A DNA stretch of 9,917 nt from Verrucomicrobia subdivision 3 bacterium UBA7542 (GCA_002479245.1 DLMG01000380.1:1-9917), one strand, 5' to 3'; positions 1 to 7,119 are shown, numbered from the stretch's first letter. Notes: a model not told the origin generated them from the sequence alone. Program-made: numbers and translations.

Positions 1-613
1 CGGTGCGATGTTGAATGACACCCAGAATACGCGTGGCATCGCCGCTGCCCGGGTTTTGGCCGGCGATGTCGTAGAGCTGCGCCGGTTGGCCACCCACCTC
101 GACGCTTTCCGCGGATTTTTTCAGTTCCTCCGGCGACACGGGTGACAGACCGACCTGACCGCGCCAGCGGTTGACGTTGGCTTCGTCGCTGCCGGGCAAG
201 CCGGGCAGGGGAATGACGCTCACATCGGCCTGTTTGCCGTTCTGGCCCTGGATTTTGAACGACGCCACGCGCATTTCGCCGGGCGGAACTTCCGTCCAGC
301 CCTCCGGCGTCTGCCAGGTCAGTTGCGGTTGGGCGGATGCGGATGCCGCAAACCCGGGGGCCGCGGGTGCGGACGAAATGTCGGGATGTCCGGGCGGCAG
401 GGTTGGGTTGGGCGAATCGGTGGGCAGGGCTGGCGCGGATTGCGGCTGAGGCTGGTTCTGATCCTTGGCGACGCGATAGACTTTTACCTCGTCGCGGTGA
501 CAACCGGCGACGGGCAGGAACAGCAACGACGTCAAAACCGGCAGCAGCCAGGCGCGTTTATTGAACCGGCACCCGAGGGCGACCCCGGATTTTTCAATCG
601 GATGACTTATCAC
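1..613 (-). CDS. Predicted lipoprotein of unknown function, C-terminus cut by window edge
   Basis: An open frame on the minus strand begins after an in-frame TAA at 623-625 and stays open for 204 codons to the left edge. The only usable start before the signal peptide is the GTG at 611-613; no Shine-Dalgarno site is seen. The N-terminus has basic residues (NKRAW) and then a hydrophobic stretch ending in a good lipobox, PVAGC, with Cys38 as the predicted lipidated residue. A Pro/Gln/Ala-rich linker (about residues 50-100) follows. After it comes a folded-looking part with the segments TWQTPEGWTEVPPGEMRVAS, ANVNRWRGQVGL and AQLYDIAG. The linker plus globular domain suggests an envelope-anchored protein. 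I have an impression of similar conserved hypothetical lipoproteins in Verrucomicrobia but cannot name a family or reaction. It lies on the same strand as the porin operon but 257 bases downstream, so it is probably a separate unit. Confidence 0.75.
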   Translation of the reverse strand, partial: MISHPIEKSGVALGCRFNKRAWLLPVLTSLLFLPVAGCHRDEVKVYRVAKDQNQPQPQSAPALPTDSPNPTLPPGHPDISSAPAAPGFAASASAQPQLTWQTPEGWTEVPPGEMRVASFKIQGQNGKQADVSVIPLPGLPGSDEANVNRWRGQVGLSPVSPEELKKSAESVEVGGQPAQLYDIAGQNPGSGDATRILGVIQHRT

Positions 614-700
614 GATACAAAATTAGATGACGGATTGATGAAGATTCAAGTTTATTCTGGCAGGAGGGCGGGACGGGGGCGAAGAAGCAACGCATCTGGC

Positions 701-723
701 GCGCGGCTGTCCCAGCCGCAGCA
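701..723 (-). repeat. Hairpin repeat unit, copy 1 (inverted relative to copy 2)
   Basis: Read on the minus strand this is a 23-base unit whose core GCGGCTGGGACAGCCGC (703-719) folds into a 7-bp perfect stem with a GGA loop. It matches the plus-strand unit at 776-798 at 21 of 23 positions. The two differences sit opposite each other in the stem, so pairing is preserved. No T-run follows on either strand, so it is not a standard terminator. It resembles a REP/BIME-type intergenic palindrome; whether it is dispersed in the genome cannot be seen here. Confidence 0.65.
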
Positions 724-775
724 GATCGAATTTTTGAAATGTTCGTCTTGATTCCACATGTTTCTGTTTTGTGTG

Positions 776-798
776 TGCTGCGCCTGGGACAGGCGCGC
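776..798 (+). repeat. Hairpin repeat unit, copy 2
   Basis: The plus-strand unit has the core GCGCCTGGGACAGGCGC (780-796), a 7-bp stem with the same GGA loop as copy 1. Relative to copy 1, one stem G-C pair is replaced by C-G. The 52-base spacer between the copies has no recognisable gene. The pair lies downstream of the porin gene and upstream of the lipoprotein gene, where it could affect mRNA 3'-end stability, but this is inference. Confidence 0.65.
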
Positions 799-870
799 TC
801 CGCGGCAAATGGTGTGCGTCAGCAGGATTGAGTCAATGCCACGCGGTTGAAGCCCCGCGCGGGATGCCGG

Positions 871-3015
871 TTAAAAACGGTATTGGAGGCTGGCAAAGAT
901 GACCTGGGCATCATAACTGAAATGGCCGACGGAAGCCAGATCGTCGTAGTGGGTGAAGGCATATTTCAGGTTGAGGCGCAGGTTTTGAGTGATCCGGCGG
1001 GAGAGTGCGGCGGTGATGCTGTGTTCCTCGGTATCGGTGCCGAGCGGCACACCGCCAACAATGTTGTTCTGGCCGTCGGCGGCGCGATAATAAAAGTAAC
1101 CGACGTTCAAATCGGTCCTGTCGTCCAGCACAAAATCGGAGTTGAAGTTGACCGTCCAGTAATTGTTTTGCGAGTTAAGAACAGCCTGGGTGTAATCGGA
1201 TGTGGGCGTTTTCGTGGTGCTGAGGACATAATTGAATCCCGCCTGCAGGCCGAGCCAGTTCAAGGGCGTCCAGCTCGCATTCTGACCAATGATGTGACTG
1301 TGCATCTTCGAGGAATTCACTTCGCTCAATTGCGACGCGGGGTCGGGCTGCGTGCGGATGGTGGAGTCCTGATATTCGTAGCGGCTGACGAGCGTGATGT
1401 TTTTCGGCAGGCGCAACGTCAGGCGGATATTGCCGTCCAACGTTTCAAATCCCTGATAGAGGATAAAACCCGGATAGGCATTTCCGGTGCTCAAATCATT
1501 GGGGGTGTTGTCCAACGTGTTGTCGTAGTTGTATTGGTTGATTTTATAATAGCCGCCGACGTCAAGGCTGGCCTGGCGGACGGGATACCAGCGGGCGCTG
1601 GCAAAATATTTTTGGAAGAGACGGGAGTCATCGGTCGCGAATTGCACCGGAATGGGGCCGATACCGTTGACCTGGGTCAGTCCCCCGTTTTCGTGCAGAT
1701 TTCCCTGGCCTTCCGTCCATTGGCCGCCGAGGTTGAAGACCCAGTTGGTCACGCCGGTGTAGCGGAGGTCCAGGCGTTCACACACGTCGAGGGAATCGTA
1801 CCCGCTGTTGCTGTTGAACGGTTGCGTTTCGCCCTGGTTGTAATACGGATCATACAACGTGCCCACGCCGGCGGCATCGGAGTTCCAATCCTCCTTTTGC
1901 ACCCGGATCGAAGGGCTTATGGTGAAAGTCTTCGTCGGCAACGACATGAGGTTGACGTTCATGACATACTGGTGCTCGTGGGCACCGCCATTGAGGCTGG
2001 TGTAGCCATAGCTGAGGGCCGGATAAGCCGGCGAATAAACCACGTCAAAATCATCTCCGTAAATCTGGCTGCCGGTAAAGCGGTCATCGAGATTGGCATA
2101 CATGAATCCGGTGGACAGAAACAGGTTGTCCTTGATCCAGGATTCGGCGAACGCATGGGCGCTCAACATGTCGTAGGAGGTGCCCTGCTGGTCGGTGACT
2201 TTCTGTTGAATGGATTCCCCCTGCCAGAAGGTCAGTTTATCGGCGTCGTTCAAATTCCCCGTTTCATAACTCACCCCCACTCCGTAATTCAGTTCTTTGT
2301 AGTGATGGGTCAGGTCGAGCTGGAAGGTGTCGGACTTTTCATTAATGCTGTAAATTCCCGGATACACATTATAGATGTTCCCGCTGCTGGGATCATGGAC
2401 CGGCCCCCAGAGGGTCGGACTTTCATCGCCATTCCGGTAGCTGTGGCTGTATTTGAATGTGATTTGCGGGAGGTCTGGTTTGGTCAGCCCGGCCTCAAAT
2501 GTAATCAGGCCGCGGTCCAGCGCCAGCGCGTCGCCCGGCAGCGCATACGAAAGCTGTGCGTCGGGAATGTATCCACCGGTACCGGAATCCCAAGTGCGGA
2601 AATTCTCAAAGTGGACACGGACAAAACCTAGATCATCGCGAACCAGACCAAGGCCGACACTGTAATCGTGATCGTCGAAAATGGAGTGTCCATCCAGCGT
2701 GAAGGTGGTTTTCTTGGCCACCTGGCTTTCGTAATGCAGGTCCTCAATGCCGCCAAAGACGCCGGGGTTGAGTTGTTTCCCCTGGGTCGCCTGGTTTGCA
2801 TTGCCCTGGGTCAGCAAGGCGCCGGTGGAAAGCTCGATCCAGTTGCTGTAGGTGTTGGTGCCGCCTTCGAACCACTGCGCCGGTGTAATCGCGTCGCCCG
2901 CCAGTGCCGCTTGGGCGCCGACGACAATCAAGGACGCTCCGACGACAAACCTGTCGAAGCCGTGTTTCTGCCGCCCGGCGCGGAGCGATTTTGACTTTCG
3001 ATATTTCTTTTTCAT
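871..3015 (-). CDS. MtrB/PioB-type outer-membrane beta-barrel porin of a porin-cytochrome conduit
   Basis: The 714-residue protein starts at ATG 3015, the only start before the signal peptide. Residues 1-39 are a long basic N-region (KKKYRKSKS) plus a hydrophobic core ending in AALA, a signal peptidase I-like site. The rest is rich in alternating polar/aromatic strands, with features expected of large barrels: ITFEAGLTKPDLPQITFKYS (171-190) followed by a YRNGDESPTLWG turn, many short Asp/Asn/Gly turns, and a C-terminal strand ending SLQYRF with the terminal Phe typical of BAM substrates. The length fits MtrB-family barrels (roughly 650-750). There is a single cysteine, Cys412, and no N-terminal CXXC as found in Shewanella MtrB. 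In known complexes this barrel sheathes a periplasmic multiheme cytochrome across the outer membrane. The gene starts 18 bases after the octaheme cytochrome stop, which implies co-transcription and supports the assignment. A generic outer-membrane porin is the alternative. Confidence 0.85.
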   Translation of the reverse strand: MKKKYRKSKSLRAGRQKHGFDRFVVGASLIVVGAQAALAGDAITPAQWFEGGTNTYSNWIELSTGALLTQGNANQATQGKQLNPGVFGGIEDLHYESQVAKKTTFTLDGHSIFDDHDYSVGLGLVRDDLGFVRVHFENFRTWDSGTGGYIPDAQLSYALPGDALALDRGLITFEAGLTKPDLPQITFKYSHSYRNGDESPTLWGPVHDPSSGNIYNVYPGIYSINEKSDTFQLDLTHHYKELNYGVGVSYETGNLNDADKLTFWQGESIQQKVTDQQGTSYDMLSAHAFAESWIKDNLFLSTGFMYANLDDRFTGSQIYGDDFDVVYSPAYPALSYGYTSLNGGAHEHQYVMNVNLMSLPTKTFTISPSIRVQKEDWNSDAAGVGTLYDPYYNQGETQPFNSNSGYDSLDVCERLDLRYTGVTNWVFNLGGQWTEGQGNLHENGGLTQVNGIGPIPVQFATDDSRLFQKYFASARWYPVRQASLDVGGYYKINQYNYDNTLDNTPNDLSTGNAYPGFILYQGFETLDGNIRLTLRLPKNITLVSRYEYQDSTIRTQPDPASQLSEVNSSKMHSHIIGQNASWTPLNWLGLQAGFNYVLSTTKTPTSDYTQAVLNSQNNYWTVNFNSDFVLDDRTDLNVGYFYYRAADGQNNIVGGVPLGTDTEEHSITAALSRRITQNLRLNLKYAFTHYDDLASVGHFSYDAQVIFASLQYRF

Positions 3016-3033
3016 CGGCTTCCGGGGCGTTGA

Positions 3034-3897
3034 TTAAAATCTGAGGGACGGACTCACGCGCGAGCCGTGGACCGCCTCGTGACAACCGGCGCTCCAACAG
3101 GCGCCCTGGCTCAGGCGCGAGGTATGGTCAACCCCGCCGATCAGAATCCCTCCCCCGGGCTGGGACTGTTGGAAATGGCACTTCAAACACAGGTTCGCGT
3201 TGCGTTCGGTGAGCATCTTGGCGTTGACGCTGCCGTGCGGGGAATGGCAGGTGGTGCAGCCTTCGCGCAGGGCCTCGTGCTCAAAGACAAAGGGGCCTTG
3301 TTGGGAAGGATGGCATTGGACGCAGTTTTCCTCCTGCGAAAGCAACTGGGTGCTGCCGCCGGCAAAGGCGATGCCCTTGTGCGGGGGATGGCATAGTATG
3401 CAAGTCATCCGCCCTTCGGGCACGGGATGGTGGTTGGGGAGATTGAACTGGCCCCGCACGTCCAGGTGGCATTGGTAACAGGCTTTCTCAACCGCCCGCG
3501 CCGGTTCGAGCGGGAACCGCCCGCTCAACCCCTCCGGCTGCGGTCGCCCGGCGGTAAAACTGTAAGGCGGTTTGGTTTCGCCACCGGAATCCGAGTGCAA
3601 ACTACAGGGGCCGTGACAGGACTCGCAACCGGCGTCGAGCCCGTTTTTGCCCTGGGCGATGAGCCGCGCGTGATCGGCGGTCCGGAAGCCACGGTAAATT
3701 TCCTGATGGCACTGTTCGCATTCCGAGGAGCCGATGTATTTCGCGCCCGGCACATCCGGGAGCACCACTGCCCGGTGGCTGATGGTGCCGCAGGAAATCG
3801 CCGCCAGCAGCAAAACGACCGCGCCGGAGGCGAGCGCCAAGTTCCGGCCGCGCCGGCCGCGCGGCAGCGGAAGTTTGATGAATGGCAGTTTTGTCAT
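3034..3897 (-). CDS. Octaheme MtrA/DmsE-like c-type cytochrome
   Basis: A 287-residue periplasmic electron carrier. Residues 1-36 form an export signal with a basic segment (RGRRGRN) and a hydrophobic core ending AAISC, which could be a lipobox with Cys36. Seven CXXCH motifs begin at Cys60, 91, 140, 166, 192, 214 and 237. The eighth, at Cys267, is CWSAGCH, a CX4CH motif. Surrounding sequence matches the MtrA/DmsE pattern: CESCHGP, NHHPVPEGRMTCILCHPPHK, FEHEALREGCTTCHSPHGS and the terminal CH-EAVHGS. S. oneidensis MtrA is about 333 residues with ten hemes, so this version is shorter by two hemes; octaheme members such as OmaB occur in Geobacter conduits. It should carry electrons through the barrel encoded immediately downstream. 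The ATG at 3897 has no Shine-Dalgarno site. It follows the nonaheme cytochrome gene by 66 bases. Confidence 0.92.
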   Translation of the reverse strand: MTKLPFIKLPLPRGRRGRNLALASGAVVLLLAAISCGTISHRAVVLPDVPGAKYIGSSECEQCHQEIYRGFRTADHARLIAQGKNGLDAGCESCHGPCSLHSDSGGETKPPYSFTAGRPQPEGLSGRFPLEPARAVEKACYQCHLDVRGQFNLPNHHPVPEGRMTCILCHPPHKGIAFAGGSTQLLSQEENCVQCHPSQQGPFVFEHEALREGCTTCHSPHGSVNAKMLTERNANLCLKCHFQQSQPGGGILIGGVDHTSRLSQGACWSAGCHEAVHGSRVSPSLRF

Positions 3898-3963
3898 GCA
3901 AATTGTTGGTTATCGTTCATTTCACGCAAATTTGAAAAACGCGCCATTGCCGTGGCCTGCCGT

Positions 3964-5682
3964 TCATGGGTATAATTCCTGGTAGATCATGTTTTCAGCC
4001 GCGGACAACAGGTTGAGGGCAAAAATCCAATTGTGCGTGCCGAGGCTGCCGTCATTGACCACGAGATATAAATTGAACCTGGCCTTCTTGATATTGTCCG
4101 GAATCAAGGCCTGGCCGGCGGCGTTCGGTCCGCTGTAATTCACCTGGTCCAACTGGATCCAACCGGTCGCGTACCCCAACAAGTTGGTTTGCAAGATCAA
4201 TCCACCAGGGATTGTGTATTCCCAGATGACGGCCCCGTTGGTCTGCAACGCCGCTGGCGCCTTGGTGGCGGCCCAGTTGTTCAACATGACAAGCACCGTG
4301 GTAACCTCGTTGGAGATGCTAGGTCCCGAATGTCCGGGGTCAAATAAATGACAGTTCAGGCAGACGTTGTCGGAAGCCACCGTGAACGTGTGGGTATGGG
4401 TGCTGGCTGGCGGGGCGTCCGGTTGCATATGGCAGGACACACATTGATTGGTCAGATAAAACGTGCCGGAAATCGAGTTTTGGGCGGAATCCGGCAGCCC
4501 CGCGTGGGTACCGGGATTGAAGGTGGCCGGGCTGTCCGTCAAGCCGTTCCATAATTGACCGACGGAACCGAGCAGGAAGTTGTATTGCAACGAACGGTGC
4601 GGCGCGCAGGCGGTGTCCGTCCACGCGGCTCCGCGGCTGTTGTGGCATTGGCCGCAGAGATTGATGTTCGTGTTCGCGTTGTATTTGTTCGTGAACACGT
4701 CCGTGGTGGAGAGCGAAAAATAGTTGGTTGAGTGGATGGGATTGTAGAGTTGGACCGGATTGGAATTGGTCTGGTGCGGGTCGTGGCAAACGGCACAAGT
4801 GATGGCGACGTCCAGGTCATTCGTGAGCGTGAGGGGATTTTGTCCGTTGATCAAGGCCAGCCGGACGGAGCCGGAATGGCAGCGACCGCAACTGCTGATG
4901 TTGGTGGTGGACGAACTCATGGTTTGGAGCGCATCCGGCACCACGGCGGCGTGACCGCTCGTGTTCCATTCCTCGTAGGTGGGCTGCATGGGCCCGGTGT
5001 GGCAGCCGCCGCAGACGGTGGCGGCAATTTCAACCTGCGGGACAACGGTGGGATCATCGGTGGCGGCGGCATGATTGGCCGCCGGACCGTGGCAATTTTC
5101 ACACTGCACCCCGGCCAGGTTGGTGGCGTAGGAAAAAACTCCGTTCTTGTTGGTGAAACTGAACCCGGTGGGCAAACCATAGCCGACTGTGTGGCAGGGC
5201 AGACACAGGCTGTTGGTCTGGCCGCCGGCGGCCTTGAACGCCGGACTGCTGAAGGCGCTGGCGTGGGGCGTGTTCGTCACGTACTGGCAGATGCTCAAAT
5301 GACACGTGAGACAGACCTTCGAGCCGGCATATTTCGGCGCCGGACCGGAGACGCGGAAGAAGGCATTGCTGTAGAACTTCGTGATGACGGCGTAGCGGAC
5401 CAAATTGGTGGCCTTGCCCAGCGCCACCCACGGGGCCAGCAAGCTGTTGCTTTTCTGATAGACCTGATAATAACCGGACGGACCGTCCCACGTCACATTC
5501 ATGCCGTTTGTGACGCGCTCAATTCCCGTCATGACCGGCAATCCCGGCATGCCGCCTGGCTGGGTGATGGTCAGGTGTTGGACGTTCTGCGCATTCGCGA
5601 AGCAGCCGCCAAGGAAGAAACCTGCCGCGGCCAAAATTAAAACGGACGCCCGGTCAACCAGCAATGCGTTGTTGCCGTTCAT
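3964..5682 (-). CDS. Nonaheme c-type cytochrome (c554-like), probable conduit partner
   Basis: I start this at ATG 5682 (572 residues) rather than the upstream in-frame ATG at 5877. Only from 5682 does a signal peptide begin (MNGNNALLVDRASVLILAAA). It ends LGGC, a possible lipobox at Cys27, followed by ANA, so lipoprotein or soluble export are both possible. Residues 62-112 form a small beta module (GYYQVYQ ... PWVALG ... AFFRV). Nine CXXCH motifs begin at Cys124, 160, 194, 224, 265, 296, 343, 414 and 441. The environment CLPCHTVGYG, CENCHGP, EEWNTSGHA, CAVCHDPH, CGQCHNSRG and CVSCHMQ resembles the cytochrome c554/multiheme family. The tail after the hemes (about 450-572) includes NDGSLGTHN. 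It is the first gene of the likely operon and a paralogue of the protein at 7518-9917. Function is inferred: electron exchange with the MtrA-MtrB conduit. An enzymatic role cannot be excluded. All motifs are CXXCH, with no CXXCK. Confidence 0.92.
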   Translation of the reverse strand: MNGNNALLVDRASVLILAAAGFFLGGCFANAQNVQHLTITQPGGMPGLPVMTGIERVTNGMNVTWDGPSGYYQVYQKSNSLLAPWVALGKATNLVRYAVITKFYSNAFFRVSGPAPKYAGSKVCLTCHLSICQYVTNTPHASAFSSPAFKAAGGQTNSLCLPCHTVGYGLPTGFSFTNKNGVFSYATNLAGVQCENCHGPAANHAAATDDPTVVPQVEIAATVCGGCHTGPMQPTYEEWNTSGHAAVVPDALQTMSSSTTNISSCGRCHSGSVRLALINGQNPLTLTNDLDVAITCAVCHDPHQTNSNPVQLYNPIHSTNYFSLSTTDVFTNKYNANTNINLCGQCHNSRGAAWTDTACAPHRSLQYNFLLGSVGQLWNGLTDSPATFNPGTHAGLPDSAQNSISGTFYLTNQCVSCHMQPDAPPASTHTHTFTVASDNVCLNCHLFDPGHSGPSISNEVTTVLVMLNNWAATKAPAALQTNGAVIWEYTIPGGLILQTNLLGYATGWIQLDQVNYSGPNAAGQALIPDNIKKARFNLYLVVNDGSLGTHNWIFALNLLSAAENMIYQELYP

Positions 5683-6068
5683 AAGCAGCGAATTGTTTAT
5701 CCTGGAAATTGCTGTTCCATGCCATCTTCTGCCGGTATCGGATGACCAACCGGATATCCATCGGGCGGCAAACTGGACGACCGGCTGAACCCGCGCAACA
5801 CCAGAATGTTGGCTGACCGGCCCCGGATGCCGAACCTGTTTGATTGAAAAGTTACACTGTAGGAAAGAACAGGCCATCCTAATATTGCCGGATGTTCACC
5901 TTTGATTGTCCTGTGCAAGACAAGCGAAGTCCGCCATCTGTCCCGGCCAGCGACAGTGACACGTGTATTTATCCCGCCCCGCTCCGCCGGATTTATTTTT
6001 TCTCGCTTACCCGGTCGGGACGCGGCACCTTTGAAGCTGGTGTTCGGCAAACAGGAAGGACATGTTCG
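5683..6068. other. Divergent intergenic spacer, 386 bases
   Basis: This spacer should contain the promoters for the minus-strand cytochrome operon and the plus-strand GldG-like gene. In-frame ATGs at 5877 (minus) and 5892 (plus) would extend both genes, but the extensions encode no signal or domain and would displace the export signals inward, so I treat them as non-coding. An 8-base palindrome ACACGTGT lies at 5959-5966. I found no convincing -35/-10 pair with 16-19 base spacing, and no riboswitch or small gene. Confidence 0.55.
6053..6060 (+). promoter_or_regulatory. Strong ribosome binding site fixing the start at 6069
   Basis: AGGAAGGA ends 8 bases before the ATG at 6069. It is the only clear Shine-Dalgarno-like site seen in the window. 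It argues against the in-frame ATG at 5892, which lies 177 bases upstream. Confidence 0.7.
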
Positions 6069-6974
6069 ATGAGACAACCAACGATTAAGCGAACGACCGG
6101 GCCAGCCCGGGCTCGCATCAACATTTTTGTGCTGGTTTTGGTTTTCCTCGGTCTGGCGGCCGGTGCTTTCTGGTATTACCGGCACGCGAGGGAGCACGGC
6201 ACAATCAGAATGATTGGCTGGGCCGGCAGCGTCGTTTTGTCCGACAGCACCAAAGCCGTTTTGAAGAACCTCCATTCCCCGGTTGAAATCCGCTTCTACT
6301 CTTTGTTGGATCAAGCCAGCGTGCCCGCCGCCACGTTCGCTTTTGCCGACCGGATCAACCAGTTGCTGACCGAATTCCAGCAAGTTGCCGGCGGAAAAAT
6401 CTCTATCACCGGCCACAATTCATTGTCCGATGCCGACGCCGCTACGGCCGATGGCGTAAAACCGTTCAACCTCGACAAGGGCAATGCTTGTTTTCTGGGA
6501 CTCACCGTTGTCTGCGGAGGGCAGAAAGAATCTTTGCCACAAATCCAGCCCGAATGGGAGCCGGCGCTGGAATTTGACCTGGCCCGCGCGATTCTCCATG
6601 TGACCGCTACGCCGGCAACATCCGTCGTCAAGGCCAGCGCCCCGGCCTCCCCCGAAACCACCAATGAAATCCTGCGGCTGATTCCCAATGTCAAGGGCAC
6701 CTCGCTGGACGACGGAATCGGAATTTTGCGCGAGGCCACCGTGAACAAATTCAGAGAAGCCGGAGCCGAGATGGAGAAACAAATTCAGGCCGCGCAACAA
6801 CAAGCCGCCGATGCGCAAAACGGCCGGCCCGAGGCGGAACAGCAGGCCGCGATGAAACATCTCCAACAGGTCCAGTTGGACCAGGCGGAAAAACTCAAGG
6901 CCATCGCCGCGCAGTTGCAAGCCCAGATTTCCGTCTTCGAGCAGATGAAGGCTGCGCCTCCGGCCGCGAAATAA
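6069..6974 (+). CDS. Membrane-anchored GldG-like (ABC transporter auxiliary domain) protein with C-terminal coiled coil
   Basis: A 301-residue protein read from ATG 6069. A basic N-terminus (residues 1-17) precedes one transmembrane segment, INIFVLVLVFLGLAAGAFWYY (about 18-37). Residues 50-185 resemble the extracytoplasmic GldG/ABC_transp_aux domain: VLSDSTKAVLKNLHSPVEIR, then a region like INQLLTEFQQVAGGKISI, a GLTVVCGGQKESLP strand-turn, and EFDLARAILHVT. In GldG-type proteins this domain sits beside an ABC permease and ATPase; neither is visible here. After a Pro/Ala linker, residues about 215-295 are Gln/Ala/Glu-rich and predicted coiled coil (MEKQIQAAQQQAADAQ, MKHLQQVQLDQAEKLKAIAA). This C-terminus differs from the second half and terminal membrane helix of full-length GldG. 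It is transcribed divergently from the cytochrome operon. A structural or scaffold role in the envelope is possible but not shown. Confidence 0.72.
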   Translation: MRQPTIKRTTGPARARINIFVLVLVFLGLAAGAFWYYRHAREHGTIRMIGWAGSVVLSDSTKAVLKNLHSPVEIRFYSLLDQASVPAATFAFADRINQLLTEFQQVAGGKISITGHNSLSDADAATADGVKPFNLDKGNACFLGLTVVCGGQKESLPQIQPEWEPALEFDLARAILHVTATPATSVVKASAPASPETTNEILRLIPNVKGTSLDDGIGILREATVNKFREAGAEMEKQIQAAQQQAADAQNGRPEAEQQAAMKHLQQVQLDQAEKLKAIAAQLQAQISVFEQMKAAPPAAK

Positions 6975-7119
6975 TTCCTTGCCGGATCAAAGCGGAGCGA
7001 CTACCAGTTAACCCTCAGCGTTCAACCAGTGTAAGCGGAAAGCAGAGGACGAAGCAGGAATAACGATGTGTTACCTTTCAATGAAATACCGCGTCCATCA
7101 TATCAACTGATTACTTTTA

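Noticed and set aside
614..670. Possible promoter for the lipoprotein gene (TTGAAT and TAATTT with 18-base spacing on the minus strand).
   Set aside because: The -10 match is weak and would leave almost no leader before the GTG at 613, so it could be chance in A+T-rich sequence.
854..863. CCCGCGCGGG palindrome just past the porin stop codon as a terminator.
   Set aside because: As a hairpin it has only a 3-bp stem with a 4-base loop, and no T-run follows on the minus strand.
847..2631. Long open frame of 594 codons on the plus strand opposite the porin gene.
   Set aside because: Product is Val/Gly/Ala/Arg-rich without a recognisable domain, signal or ribosome site. The minus-strand frame gives a coherent signal peptide and beta-barrel. 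It is a high-G+C antisense shadow.
4597..4608. Cys-Ala-Pro-His in the first nonaheme cytochrome as a tenth heme site.
   Set aside because: Only one cysteine is present and the paralogue has none here, so it lacks the two thioether cysteines needed.
4732..5640. Plus-strand open frame of 302 codons opposite the first nonaheme cytochrome.
   Set aside because: The minus strand encodes seven of the nine CXXCH motifs across this stretch, and the plus product has no coherent features.
5683..5877. N-terminal extension of the first nonaheme cytochrome to ATG 5877.
   Set aside because: It would place 65 residues without export features before a clear signal peptide. The start at 5682 puts the signal at the N-terminus.
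5892..6068. N-terminal extension of the GldG-like protein to ATG 5892.
   Set aside because: The extra 59 residues look non-coding, and a strong ribosome site at 6053-6060 serves the ATG at 6069.
5697..6416. Minus-strand open frame of 239 codons over the divergent spacer and the GldG-like gene.
   Set aside because: Low-complexity, domain-free product overlapping a better supported gene on the other strand.
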